Source: Nocardioides sp. NBC_00368 (GTDB lineage: Bacteria; Actinomycetota; Actinomycetes; Propionibacteriales; Nocardioidaceae). Taken from it: 64,000 bases of DNA. Shown piece after piece: positions 16,888 to 26,789 of the stretch. Where the stretch lies: the NCBI RefSeq assembly GCF_036090055.1, contig NZ_CP107970.1:1924501-1988500 (forward strand), given 5' to 3'. How positions within the stretch are numbered: the stretch's first letter is position 1; the number at the start of each line of letters is the position of its first letter. Both the position numbers and the translations under genes were made by a program. The notes under the pieces were generated by a model. It had not been told where the DNA came from. It worked only from the letters and a program-made list of their open reading frames with translations, and did not search any database.

Positions 16888-18695
16888 CCTGACTTGGCTC
16901 ACCGGTCGGGGATGGGCGGGACGAGATGTCGCTGACCTGCGGGTATGGATGACGCTTAGTACGTTTTCACGCACTAAGCGGGCGCGGTCTAGGGTCGCGG
17001 GGTGGCGTTCATTCGGCGGGTGAGGACCGGGTCGGGTGCCACCGCGGTCCAGATCGCTGAATACGCCGGCGGGCGTCAGCGGATCGTGAAGCACCTTGGT
17101 TCGGCGCACACTGATGCCGAGCTCGGGCTCCTGCTTGAACAGGCACGCAGCCTGCTGGCCGATCCCGGACAGGACGCTCTCGACCTGGATGTCGCGCCCA
17201 CGCCGCGGGTCGCGGAACTCGTGTCCGAACCGGTTGCACAGGGCGTCCTCGACCCGGTTCCACGGCCGGTGAGGGCGCGGCGTGATGAACCCGGTCGGGT
17301 CGTGAGCACTGACTCCCGACTCCTGCACGAGACCCTCGCGACGGTCTTCGACAGTTTGGGGTTCAACATCCTCGACGATCCGGTCTTCCGCGACCTGGTG
17401 ATCGCCCGGATCGTAGAGCCGACCTCACTGCTTGACACCGGGCGCGTGTTGAAGGACCTGGGCCGAACCCCAGCCAGCTACGCGACGATGAAGCGCACCC
17501 TGAGCCGCGCACACGCCAAGACCAAGCCCGCGACGACGGGCGGCGCGAAGAAGGGCAGCAGCTACCGCGACCAGATCGCGACCGCCTGCTTCGCTCACGC
17601 CGCCACCCGCGGCGACATCAGCCTGATCCTCTACGACGTCACCACTCTTTACTTCGAGGCAGAGAAGGAAGACGAACTGCGCAAGGTCGGCTACTCCAAG
17701 GAACGCCGCGTCGACCCCCAGATCGTCGTGGGCCTGCTGGTCGACCGACGCGGGTTCCCGCTCGAGATCGGCTGCTTCGAGGGCAACAAGGCCGAGACGC
17801 TCACGCTGATCCCGATCGTGAAGCAGTTCCAGACCCGGCACGGGCTGGCTGACATCGTGATCGTCGCCGACGCCGGGATGCTGGCAGCCACGAATCTGCG
17901 CGACCTGGACGAGGCTGACCTGCGGTTCATCGTGGGATCGCGAGTGACCAAGGCACCCAACGATCTGGAGTCCCACTTCCGCTGGCACGGCGACGCCTTC
18001 ACCGACGCCCAAGTCATCGACACCATCACCCCACGCACCGGGCACAAGATCGAGAACGACCCGAAGCAGAAGGCCGAACCGGTCTGGGACCCCGAGCACC
18101 ATCCCGGCTCGTGGCGAGCGGTGTGGGCCTACTCGACCAAGCGCGCAGTGCGCGACAACCGGACGCTGACCCTGCAGGAGAACAAGGCCAAAGCCGTCGT
18201 CGCGGGCGAGAAGGCCGCCCGCACGCCCCGGTTCGTCAAGACCCGCAACGGCGCTGCCGAGCTTGACGAGGCATCGCTGGCCCGAGCCCGGCGACTGGTC
18301 GGGCTGAAGGGCTACGTCACCAACATCCCCGCCACGGTGATGCCCGCCGGCGAGGTCATCGCCAGCTACCACGCCCTATGGCAGGTCGAGCAGTCCTTCC
18401 GGATGTCCAAGACCGACCTCCGCGCCCGGCCGATGTTCCACCACACCCGCGACGCGATCGAGGCCCACCTCACCATCGTGTTCACCGCGCTCGCGGTCAG
18501 CCGCGAGGTCCAAGCCCGGACCGGGCTCGCCATCCGCAACGTCGTTCGCCAACTACGGCCACTGCGGTCCGCGACCATCGCGATCAACGGCACCCAGCAG
18601 ACCTTCGCCCCCATCATCCCCGAACCACAGCAAGCCATCCTCGACGCGCTCGAGCACGCCTAACCTCACGCACTAACCACTTGAGCCAACTCAGG
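16888..18695 (+). mobile_element. IS1634-family insertion sequence
   Basis: The element is 1808 bp. Its terminal inverted repeats are CCTGACTTGGCTCA at the left (16888-16901) and CCTGAGTTGGCTCA read from the right (18695-18682), 13 of 14 identical. It holds one transposase gene. A hairpin, CGCTTAGT (16953-16960) with ACTAAGCG (16973-16980), precedes the transposase and may limit its expression. The phrase TCACGCACTAA occurs near both ends. It is flanked by a perfect 186-bp direct repeat; long variable duplications are known for the founding IS1634 element. Confidence 0.9.
17002..18663 (+). CDS. IS1634-family (IS4-superfamily) transposase
   Basis: The 553-aa protein starts at GTG 17002. DDE-type catalytic landmarks are visible: LILYDVTTLYFE (first Asp, near residue 213), IVIVADAGMLA (second Asp, near 292) and YHALWQVEQSFRMSK, the Y..R/W..E......K signature with the catalytic Glu, near 455-470. 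YSKERRVDPQIVVGLLVD is characteristic of the IS1634 group. The frame is uninterrupted, so the transposase may be active. It should cut and paste the IS between the inverted repeats. Confidence 0.95.
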   Translation: MAFIRRVRTGSGATAVQIAEYAGGRQRIVKHLGSAHTDAELGLLLEQARSLLADPGQDALDLDVAPTPRVAELVSEPVAQGVLDPVPRPVRARRDEPGRVVSTDSRLLHETLATVFDSLGFNILDDPVFRDLVIARIVEPTSLLDTGRVLKDLGRTPASYATMKRTLSRAHAKTKPATTGGAKKGSSYRDQIATACFAHAATRGDISLILYDVTTLYFEAEKEDELRKVGYSKERRVDPQIVVGLLVDRRGFPLEIGCFEGNKAETLTLIPIVKQFQTRHGLADIVIVADAGMLAATNLRDLDEADLRFIVGSRVTKAPNDLESHFRWHGDAFTDAQVIDTITPRTGHKIENDPKQKAEPVWDPEHHPGSWRAVWAYSTKRAVRDNRTLTLQENKAKAVVAGEKAARTPRFVKTRNGAAELDEASLARARRLVGLKGYVTNIPATVMPAGEVIASYHALWQVEQSFRMSKTDLRARPMFHHTRDAIEAHLTIVFTALAVSREVQARTGLAIRNVVRQLRPLRSATIAINGTQQTFAPIIPEPQQAILDALEHA

Positions 18696-18881
18696 CGCGT
18701 GCCCGAATTGGCCAGTGTTACGGAGCTGCCACTTCCGCCTGCACGAGAGCGCGACGCTCTCCCCACCGCGGAGGAGCTCATCGCGAGCGACACTGTCACA
18801 AACACTGCATGACCTCGCCCGGATCGACCTTAGTCAACCTGGACTCAGCCCAGCTGCGTGTCAGCACTGAGGTCAATCCGA
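18696..18881 (+). repeat. 186-bp direct repeat, copy 2 (methyltransferase C-terminal copy)
   Basis: It duplicates 16702-16887. It contains a start-less copy of the last 38 methyltransferase codons with the same stop at 18810-18812. It should be inactive as a gene. It continues directly into the sequence that must have followed the methyltransferase before the insertion. Confidence 0.92.
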
Positions 18882-19240
18882 GGCTGGCCAACCTCGCCCA
18901 TGATTCGTTGGGGCCGCGCGGACGCCCGACCACATGAAGATCAACGCTTGCATTCAACGCGCGTCTGTCCGCCGCGTGTGTGCCGCGATCAGTGCGCCGA
19001 CAAGGGACTACGTACGCTAGACCTTCCTTGACTCCGACTCTTCGTCGCCGTCCTCGAGCACGATCTCGCCGGCAACGACGAACACCACGTCGAGCTCGAG
19101 TCACCGGCCATCCGCTACGCCCGCGCCGCGTCTCGACTCCGACCTGCTCCTGAACACCCCTCACACACCACGCACCTCATGCACCGTCGGAGCGGAGCGG
19201 CTCACCTCCCGTCCGGCGCTGGCGCGCCAGAGGTGCCGTC
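18882..19240. other. intergenic region before the relaxase
   Basis: About 360 bases. No gene with a ribosome site was found; a minus-strand frame of 122 codons is arginine-rich and looks like a shadow. An origin of transfer would be expected near the relaxase, but I could not pick a convincing inverted repeat and nick site by eye. Confidence 0.35.
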
Positions 19241-22200
19241 GTGAGCGTGATGGGCCTGCACAAACTGACAGCCGGGGACGGGTACACCTACCTGACCCGC
19301 AGCGTCGCAGTGCATGACGCGACGGACCGCGGCCACACCGGCCTGGGTGAGTACTACTCCGAGAAAGGTGAATCGCCGGGCCGATGGTGGGGATCAGGGC
19401 TGCCGAGCGTAGACCTCGCACCAGGCGATGAGGTCAACGAGCAGCAGATGAAGAACCTATTCGGCCAGGGTCGCCACCCCGACGCCGAACGGCTGGAACG
19501 CGACGCGCTCGACCAAGGAGCGAGCCCCGTCGAGGCCGCTAAGGCAGCGAACCTGGGCAATGCGTTCGCGGTCTGCACCGGGAATGCACCGGACTTCGTG
19601 CAGGAGACCGCGCGGAAGTTCATCGCCTACAACCGCGCCCACGGGCTGCACTGGAGAACGCCGGTCCCAACTGGTGCCAGAGCACAGATTCGCACACAGA
19701 TCGCGAACGAAATGTTCGCCGAGGAGCACAGGCGCGAACCGCTCGATGACCGGGAACGTGCTGGCTTCCTCGCCCAGGCGACGAGGCAGAGGACGAAGGC
19801 AGTGGCCGGCTTCGACCTCACGTTCACACCGGTGAAGTCGGTCTCGACGCTGTGGGCGCTCGCCAACCGCGACGTGGCCCGCCAGATCGAGGCAGCTCAC
19901 CACGCCGCTGTCAAGACGACACTGACCTGGCTCGAGAACAACGTGTTGTTCACCCGACGAGGCCGGGGCGGCGTACAGCAGGTCAAGACCCGCGGCATGA
20001 TCGCCGCCCTGTTCACGCACCGCGACTCACGGTCGTCCGACCCGCATCTGCACACCCACGTCGCGCTGAGCAACAAGGTCCAGGATCCAACTGGGCGGTG
20101 GCTCGCCGTCGACGGGCGGGTTCTGCACAAGGCGAACGTGACGCTCTCGGAGACGTACAACACCCTCCTCGAGGGTGAGCTCATCGCGCGCCTCGGGGTG
20201 CGGTTCGAGCCGCGCGAAGGTCCGACCGCGAACAAGGAGAAGGGGGTCGTACGTGAGATCGTCGGCGTCGACCCGCGCCTTGCCGTGGCGTGGTCCTCAC
20301 GGAACCGGCACATCGAGGCGCGCCGTCGTGAGCTGACGGCCGAATTTCAGGACACGCACGGGCGTCCGCCGACCGCGGGTGAGGCCGTCGGGCTCACGCG
20401 ACAGGCGTGGGCGGACACCCGGCGGGCCAAGCACGCGCCGCGTTCCGAGGCTGAGCAGCGCGAGACTTGGCGGTCCGAGGCCGCACGCATCCTCGGCTCT
20501 GATGCCGCCGTCATCCAGGTTGTCACCGCGGCGCTCGGCCGGGGCGACGGCTTTCAACGAGTCTCGTCGAAGTGGATCCGGGAGACGGCTGCGGCCGTCG
20601 TGGCGAAGGTTCAGGACAAACGTGCCACGTGGCAGGTCTGGCACCTCCGCGCTGAAGCGCAGCGGCAGGTCAGGACCGCAGGCGTACGCCTCGTCGACGT
20701 CGCCACGGCGGTCGATCGAGTCGTCGAGCGGGCGATCGAGGAGCACTCGATCGCGTTCGTCGAGCCCGACCCGCTGATCGACCCGGAACGGGCCAAGAGG
20801 CTCGGCGTCGATGTGCCCGTCGCGCTGACCCGGAGCGACGGGGAGTCTGTCTACAGCGTTCACGGTGCACAGCGGTTCACGTCGAAAGCGGTGCTTGAAG
20901 CCGAGCAGCGCATCCTCGTCGCAGCCGAACAGACTGGCGGGCGCCGGATCAGTGACGTACGTGTCGGCATCGCAATCGCCGAGACCGCCGCCAACGGCGT
21001 CACTCTCAACTCAGCCCAGGCCGCGATGGTGCGGGAGCTCGCGACGAGCGGGCAGCGAGTACAGCTCGCACTCGCCCCTGCGGGGACGGGCAAGACCACG
21101 GCAATGGAGGTCCTTGCACGTGCTTGGCGTGACGCCGGCGGCAACGTCATCGGACTCGCTCCCCAGGCCGTCGCCGCCCAAGAGCTCGACACCGCGATCA
21201 ACCCGCCGGATCACGATCGCGTCGGGCACAGCGACACCCTCGCCAAGCTCGTCTGGCACCTCGAGCACGGCGACGAACCACCCTGGATGCAAGCGACCAA
21301 CCACCGCACGCTCGTACTCATCGACGAAGCCGGCGCCGCCTCGACTCCCGACCTCGCGACCGCGATCGACCACCTCGTCGCCCGTGGCGCCTGTGTGCGC
21401 CTGGTCGGTGACGACAAGCAGCTCGCCTCCGTGGCCGCGGGCGGGGTCCTGCGCGATCTCGCCCACGAGACCGGCGCGGTCACCCTCACCGAGGTCCGCC
21501 GCTTCCTCAACCCCGACGGCTCACTCAACACCGCCGAGGCCGCAGCGACACTCGCGATCCGCGACGGCGACCCGTCGGCGATCGCCTTCTACGCCGACCG
21601 CGGCCGCATCCACGTCGGCGACCTCGGCACAGCGGCCGATCAGGCATACGTTGCGTGGCATGAAGACCGAGCCGCCGGCCGAGACTCCCTGCTGATCGCC
21701 CCGACCAACGAGCTCGTCGCCGACCTCAACACCCGCGCTCGACGCGACCGGATTTCCGCCCTCTCCCCCACCCAGATCGGCCGAACGGTCACCCTCACCG
21801 ACGGCACTCGCGCCTCGGCAGGCGACGCGATCATCACCCGCTCCAACAACCGGATGCTCGCGATCTCCGCGACCGACTGGGTCAAGAACCGCGACCGCTG
21901 GACGGTGACCCAGGTCCACGACGACGGCTCGATGACCGTACGACACGACAAGCTTCGCAAGCAGGTCCGGCTGCCCGCAGCGTACGTCTCGACCTCCGTC
22001 CAGCTCGGTTACGCCACCACCGTGCACGGAGCTCAAGGAGCCACCGTCGACACCTGCCACCTGGTCCTGACCGGAGAGGAGGACCGCAACCTGCTCTACG
22101 TCGGCCTCTCCCGCGGCCGCTTCGCGAACCACCTCTATCTGGCCAGCGGTCACAACGGGGATCCGCACGAACTGGTCCGGCCCGAGGCACTGATCCCGCC

Positions 22201-24913
22201 GACTGCACTCGACGAGCTGATCGCGATGCTGGAACGGGATGGCTCCCCGGTCTCGGCGACGAGCGAGATGCGTGCGATAGAGGATCCGCGCCAAGTGCTG
22301 TGCGATGCCGTCGCGCGATATCAAGACGCGGTCTCCGTCGCTGCCGAGAGCACTCTCGGCAGCCGACGCCTGGACGATCTCGACCACGTCGCCGAGGCGC
22401 TCGTCGACGGCCTGACCAACGCCCCGGCGTGGCCAACGTTGCGGTCCCATCTCGCGCTGATCGCACTCGATGGGCACGAGCCCATCGACCTCCTGACCGA
22501 GGCACTCGGCAACGGCGCTCTCGACGACGCCCGTGACGCCGCCGCAGTGCTCAATGCACGGCTCGATCGGATCACGCCCAGCCGAACAGATCTATCCGAG
22601 CCGAACAGATCCAGACACCTCGGACAACTCCCCTGGCTTCCCTCGATCCCGGCACAACTCGCCGGCGACGTCGACTGGGGTCCGTATCTGACCGCGCGAC
22701 GCTCCCAGGTCAACACAGCTATCTCCGCGGTCAGCGACCTCGCCCGATCCTGGACCGGTGGCTCCGCACCGGCCTGGGCCAAACCGTTTCTCGACAACAC
22801 CGACGCTGGCCTTCGAACAAAGCTGGCCATCTGGCGCGCTGCCATGGACGTCGACGATGTCGACCGACGCCCAACCGGTCCCAGCAGGATCGGCGCCCCG
22901 GGCGACCACCAAGCCGACCTCAACCAAGCCGTACGCGCAGCCCGCCCGTCCTACCCCCACTCCCAACGCGCCTGGTATCAAGCACTGCCGAAGTCCGTAC
23001 GCCACGACCCCTGGATCACGCCGCTCTGTGAGCGCCTGGCCAAGCTCGAGCGCGCCGGTCTTCCCGTCACCGACTACCTCACCAAAGCGCTCACAGACGA
23101 CCCGACCGGCCAGTGTGGCCGCCGACCGCTTCCCGACGAGCACCAGGCCGCGGCCCTGTGGTGGCGCCTCGTCCCGCACCTCGGTCCAGCGGCCCTCGAG
23201 GCCAGCGCCCACACGTACGACCTCCTGACCCCCACCTGGAACGACACCGTCAATGACCTCGTCGGTCAAGATCGAGCCAACTACCTCCGGCACGCCCCCG
23301 TCTGGCCTGCGCTCGTCGCTGCCGTCGACGAAGCATGTGCACATCACAACTGGACCCCACGCGAGATCCTCCGCGATGCGATCAGCGGCCTCCCCGACGA
23401 CGGGAGCTTGACCGGCCACGAGGTCGCCGACGCCATCGTGCTCCGCATCGCGACACTCACCGACCCGCCCACAAACGCCGACGACGCACCAGACGACTTG
23501 GACCGCCCCGACGACCTCGACAATTTCATGACCGAGGTCCATCGAGATCTCGACGACACGGCCGCTGGGCGCACCATCGAACGGATCGATCCGGCACAGG
23601 CCGCCTACGCAGCACTAGTCAAGGATCCGTACGCTCCCCCGCTTCCCGCCAGCGGCCCGGCCGACGTCGAGCACGCCTTCCCAGAACCAGGCGAGATCCC
23701 CGCGGAACGAATCCTCGACCTGAATCAGCAGGCGCTGGCGTACTTCCGGTCCTGTTATCCCCGCTCCTGGGCACCCGCCTATATGACCGATCGCCTCGCC
23801 ACGGACCTGTCCAACCACACCGAGTTCTCGGTCGGATACGCACCGCAAGGACCCCGCAGCCTGCTCACCCACCTCACCGCGACCGGCGCCACACTCGACG
23901 AGCTCGAGCAGGCCGGACTGATCCGCGCCCGCAACCACCGCGACGGCACCAGCGAGTGGGTCGACGTCTTCCGCGACCGCGTCATCCTGCCCATCCATGA
24001 CCCGTCCGGAGCCGGCGTGATCGGATTCATCGGCCGCCGCAACCCGAGCAAGACCGACGACGACTACGCGGGCCCGAAGTACCTCAACACCCGCACGACC
24101 TCGGTCTTCACCAAGGGCGAAGCGCTCTTCGGCTACGCGGAGAACCGAGACAGCCTCGCCGCTGGCGCGCTCCCTGTCATCGTCGAAGGACCGATGGATG
24201 CGGTCGCCATCACCCTCGCCACCGGAGGCACCGCCGTCGGCCTCGCACCGATGGGAACCGCCCTCACCACCGAACAGATCAAGCTCCTACTCCGACACAT
24301 CAACCTCGAGACCGGCCGCGACCGGATCGCCGTCGCGTACGACAACGACACCGCCGGATGGAAGGCCGCCCGAACGGCCTTCTGGCACCTCACCAGCGCC
24401 GACCTCGATCCCACATTCGCTGCCCTGCCCAATGGCTTGGACCCTGCCGAGCTCGCTCGGACTCGTGGCCCCGACGCCCTGACGGCCGCCCTCGCCGCAC
24501 GCCGGCCTCTGGGCGAAGCAATCATCGATCAGCATCTTGCTCAGACGGCGGGAGCATGGACAGAACCTGCGGTGCGGCAGGAACTGATCACCCGCGCCGC
24601 TGACGTCCTCGCAGCACGTGGCCCCGACAGCTGGCCTGATGAGCTAGGCCGGATCAACAAGTGTCTCTGCCTGTCGGACGGCGTGCTCGCTCACGCGGCT
24701 ATCGAGGCGAGTACCGAACGCGACAGCGATCGTGCGTCGTACGCCCGTGCCCGCGTAGATCGGATCAACGCACACCCCGGGCCGATGTTTACGCCTCCAA
24801 GTCTGTCCATGGGCATCACGTCCGCGGACTCCCGGACGACAGGAATCACCGCCGGCGGCCGACAGCCGGCTTTCCACCCGACCGCTCGGCCGTCAGCGGC
24901 TCCTCGACCATAG
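19241..24913 (+). CDS. MobF (TrwC/TraA-like) relaxase-helicase with C-terminal primase/TOPRIM region
   Basis: The 1890-aa protein starts at GTG 19241 after an AGAGG site. The N-terminal relaxase has candidate catalytic tyrosines (GDGYTYL near 15, GEYYSEKG near 38) and the HLHTH metal site near 268-272. A RecD-like helicase follows: Walker A APAGTGKTT near 613, LIDEAG Walker B near 694 and VHGAQGATVD near 927. The last third holds a DnaG-like core: FSVGYAP, DRVILPIHDPSGAGVIGFIGRR, YLNTRTT.VFTKGEALFG, EGPMDAVA near 1648 and AYDNDTAGWKA near 1699, as in Toprim_2. Such a protein would nick and unwind the transferred strand and may prime its replication in the recipient. The primase fusion is unusual. 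Confidence 0.93.
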   Translation: MSVMGLHKLTAGDGYTYLTRSVAVHDATDRGHTGLGEYYSEKGESPGRWWGSGLPSVDLAPGDEVNEQQMKNLFGQGRHPDAERLERDALDQGASPVEAAKAANLGNAFAVCTGNAPDFVQETARKFIAYNRAHGLHWRTPVPTGARAQIRTQIANEMFAEEHRREPLDDRERAGFLAQATRQRTKAVAGFDLTFTPVKSVSTLWALANRDVARQIEAAHHAAVKTTLTWLENNVLFTRRGRGGVQQVKTRGMIAALFTHRDSRSSDPHLHTHVALSNKVQDPTGRWLAVDGRVLHKANVTLSETYNTLLEGELIARLGVRFEPREGPTANKEKGVVREIVGVDPRLAVAWSSRNRHIEARRRELTAEFQDTHGRPPTAGEAVGLTRQAWADTRRAKHAPRSEAEQRETWRSEAARILGSDAAVIQVVTAALGRGDGFQRVSSKWIRETAAAVVAKVQDKRATWQVWHLRAEAQRQVRTAGVRLVDVATAVDRVVERAIEEHSIAFVEPDPLIDPERAKRLGVDVPVALTRSDGESVYSVHGAQRFTSKAVLEAEQRILVAAEQTGGRRISDVRVGIAIAETAANGVTLNSAQAAMVRELATSGQRVQLALAPAGTGKTTAMEVLARAWRDAGGNVIGLAPQAVAAQELDTAINPPDHDRVGHSDTLAKLVWHLEHGDEPPWMQATNHRTLVLIDEAGAASTPDLATAIDHLVARGACVRLVGDDKQLASVAAGGVLRDLAHETGAVTLTEVRRFLNPDGSLNTAEAAATLAIRDGDPSAIAFYADRGRIHVGDLGTAADQAYVAWHEDRAAGRDSLLIAPTNELVADLNTRARRDRISALSPTQIGRTVTLTDGTRASAGDAIITRSNNRMLAISATDWVKNRDRWTVTQVHDDGSMTVRHDKLRKQVRLPAAYVSTSVQLGYATTVHGAQGATVDTCHLVLTGEEDRNLLYVGLSRGRFANHLYLASGHNGDPHELVRPEALIPPTALDELIAMLERDGSPVSATSEMRAIEDPRQVLCDAVARYQDAVSVAAESTLGSRRLDDLDHVAEALVDGLTNAPAWPTLRSHLALIALDGHEPIDLLTEALGNGALDDARDAAAVLNARLDRITPSRTDLSEPNRSRHLGQLPWLPSIPAQLAGDVDWGPYLTARRSQVNTAISAVSDLARSWTGGSAPAWAKPFLDNTDAGLRTKLAIWRAAMDVDDVDRRPTGPSRIGAPGDHQADLNQAVRAARPSYPHSQRAWYQALPKSVRHDPWITPLCERLAKLERAGLPVTDYLTKALTDDPTGQCGRRPLPDEHQAAALWWRLVPHLGPAALEASAHTYDLLTPTWNDTVNDLVGQDRANYLRHAPVWPALVAAVDEACAHHNWTPREILRDAISGLPDDGSLTGHEVADAIVLRIATLTDPPTNADDAPDDLDRPDDLDNFMTEVHRDLDDTAAGRTIERIDPAQAAYAALVKDPYAPPLPASGPADVEHAFPEPGEIPAERILDLNQQALAYFRSCYPRSWAPAYMTDRLATDLSNHTEFSVGYAPQGPRSLLTHLTATGATLDELEQAGLIRARNHRDGTSEWVDVFRDRVILPIHDPSGAGVIGFIGRRNPSKTDDDYAGPKYLNTRTTSVFTKGEALFGYAENRDSLAAGALPVIVEGPMDAVAITLATGGTAVGLAPMGTALTTEQIKLLLRHINLETGRDRIAVAYDNDTAGWKAARTAFWHLTSADLDPTFAALPNGLDPAELARTRGPDALTAALAARRPLGEAIIDQHLAQTAGAWTEPAVRQELITRAADVLAARGPDSWPDELGRINKCLCLSDGVLAHAAIEASTERDSDRASYARARVDRINAHPGPMFTPPSLSMGITSADSRTTGITAGGRQPAFHPTARPSAAPRP

Positions 24914-25571
24914 GCCCTGAGATGGTTGCAGGTCCTCGCGACGGATCGCGGCGGCTCCCAGATCCCATGCCGCCATTTCATCCACCGCCAGCAAAGCTCT
25001 GCACCGTCACCACGTCTCATTCCTACTCGACGCTATCGACGCCGCCTTTGAACTTTCCTCGCCTCGCAGGTTGCACGGGAGCCTCTTCGCCCATGTGACC
25101 ATCAAACCGCCGAGAATTTCTGGCTCCTCGATTCACACTTGAGTCGGCGACCTTCGGCGTCGTCATTCGAGTCGAGCCGAACGAACACCTCGGCAGCAGC
25201 CACCGCCCATACGTCTCGCCCGGCGTTGCCGCTAGCTATCCCGATTAACTCACTTCTCGCAACACACTCCACAAACTCATTCACTGCGTGTCCCAGACGG
25301 CCGCGTTGGCCGCTCTTGTGCGCGACATTGCTTACCTACTCACCCCTACCGGGGCCAACGACACCAGCCTGCCGGCGACTGGGACGATGGCCTTCCTGGC
25401 AGGCCTGACCCGCGGCTACATGCCTCGTACGAGGCATGCGGATCGACCGCGCAGCCGCCGCGGCAACGCTCAACATGCCGTTCCACGACCGGCGTATCGA
25501 TCTGGTTGCGGGTTTCGCATCTAACGCGTCGTGTGTCGCCAGCCTTGTCACGCTTCCAAGTGGTGCCGTGG
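24914..25571. other. gene-poor region between relaxase and catabolic block A
   Basis: About 660 bases. A minus-strand frame at 25102-25284 (60 aa, MNEFVECVARSELIGIASG...) and a plus-strand frame at 25288-25524 look only weakly coding and match nothing I know; they may be gene remnants. A 20-bp perfect palindrome lies at 25419-25438. This is the seam between mobile backbone and cargo. Confidence 0.4.
25419..25438. repeat. 20-bp perfect palindrome
   Basis: CATGCCTCGTACGAGGCATG is fully self-complementary. It lies about 130 bases past the end of the convergently placed thiolase gene. It could be an operator of a lost gene or part of a terminator-like structure; there is no T-run. Confidence 0.6.
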
Positions 25572-26789
25572 TCAGGACAGTCGCTGGATGACCATCGCCA
25601 TGCCTTGGCCGCCGCCAACGCACATGGTTTCGAGACCGAACTCCGCATCCTGCTCCTGCAGCCCGTGGATCAACGTAGTGGCGATCCGCGCGCCGGTCGA
25701 TCCGAATGGATGCCCAATCGCGATGGCCCCGCCGTAGACGTTGAGCTTGTCCTCTCCGATGCCGAGATGGCGGGCAGAGGGAATGACCTGCGCTGCGAAG
25801 GCCTCGTTCATCTCGACGAGGTCGATATCCGCCACGGTGAGACCGGCACGGGCCAGTGCGCGTCGACTGGCGTCCACTGGGCCGAGTCCCATGATCTCGG
25901 GCGACAGACCGGAAACGGCAGTGCTGACCACCTTCGCCAATGGCGCGATCCCCAGTTCACGGGCCCGCGTGTCCGACATGACCACCACGGCGGCCGCACC
26001 GTCGTTGAGGGGGCACGCGTTTGCCGCCGTAACCGTCCCGTCCTGGCGGAACGCCGGCTTGATCCCTGAGACGCTCTCGAGCGTGACGCCCGGCCGCGGA
26101 CAGTCATCGGCACTGACGACGGTCCCATCCGGGAGTGTGACCGGAGTGATCTCGCGCTGCCAGAAGCCATCGACGGTGGCCTTCTCGGCTCGGTTCTGAC
26201 TCAACACGGCATATTCGTCCTGGGCCCGGCGTGTCACCTGCTCGAGGGCAGCAACGTTCTCGGCCGTGAGCCCCATGGCGACATAGATGTCGGGAAGCTC
26301 TCCGTCCCGACGGGGATCGGACCAGGTGCGCTCCCCTGCCGCGATGCTGGCGCTTCGGGCCCGTGCTGAGTCGAAGCGCGGATTCTCGGTATCCGGGTGA
26401 CTGTCGGCGTTCCCCTTCGTGAACCTGCTGACGGCCTCCACACCCGCGGCGATGAACGCATCACCCTCGCCCGAGCGGATCGCATGGGTGGCCATCCGAA
26501 TCGCCTGAAGGCTGGAGGCGCAGAAGCGGTTGACCGTTGTCCCGGGCAGGTGATCCATCCCGCCAAGCACGCCGACCACCCTCGCCAGGTTGTAGCCGGC
26601 CTCGCCACCGGGCTGGGCACAACCAAGAATCAGATCTTCAAGCTCAGTGGGAGGAAGCGAGGGCACCTTGTCCAACGCCGCCTCGATCGCTTGGAGCGCA
26701 AGTTCGTCCGGTCGCATGGAGGCGAGTGACCCCTTGTAGGCGCGTCCGATAGGCGTGCGCGCAGTTGCCACGATGACAGCGTCAGACAT
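25572..26789 (-). CDS. acetyl-CoA C-acyltransferase (thiolase)
   Basis: This 405-aa thiolase starts at ATG 26789 behind AAGGAGAAG. Catalytic residues are in place: C90 (NRFCASSLQA), H360 (GHPFGSTGAR) and C390 (CVGGGQG). It would split acetoacetyl-CoA or another 3-ketoacyl-CoA with CoA to acetyl-CoA. The start overlaps the end of the substrate-binding-like gene upstream by eight bases. Block A also encodes an acetoacetyl-CoA synthetase, so acetoacetate to two acetyl-CoA is a coherent route. A fatty-acid type beta-ketothiolase role is the alternative. Confidence 0.9.
   Translation of the reverse strand: MSDAVIVATARTPIGRAYKGSLASMRPDELALQAIEAALDKVPSLPPTELEDLILGCAQPGGEAGYNLARVVGVLGGMDHLPGTTVNRFCASSLQAIRMATHAIRSGEGDAFIAAGVEAVSRFTKGNADSHPDTENPRFDSARARSASIAAGERTWSDPRRDGELPDIYVAMGLTAENVAALEQVTRRAQDEYAVLSQNRAEKATVDGFWQREITPVTLPDGTVVSADDCPRPGVTLESVSGIKPAFRQDGTVTAANACPLNDGAAAVVVMSDTRARELGIAPLAKVVSTAVSGLSPEIMGLGPVDASRRALARAGLTVADIDLVEMNEAFAAQVIPSARHLGIGEDKLNVYGGAIAIGHPFGSTGARIATTLIHGLQEQDAEFGLETMCVGGGQGMAMVIQRLS

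Noticed and set aside
16953..16980. IS hairpin as a transcription terminator of the methyltransferase
   Set aside because: It belongs to the IS left end, before the transposase start; the methyltransferase ends earlier, in the duplicated segment.
18796..19164. 122-codon minus-strand frame after the IS
   Set aside because: It starts in untranslated DNA, is arginine-rich and covers the repeat copy; no ribosome site.
25102..25284. 60-codon minus-strand frame
   Set aside because: Mildly protein-like but short, without a clear ribosome site or known relatives; kept only in the gap note.
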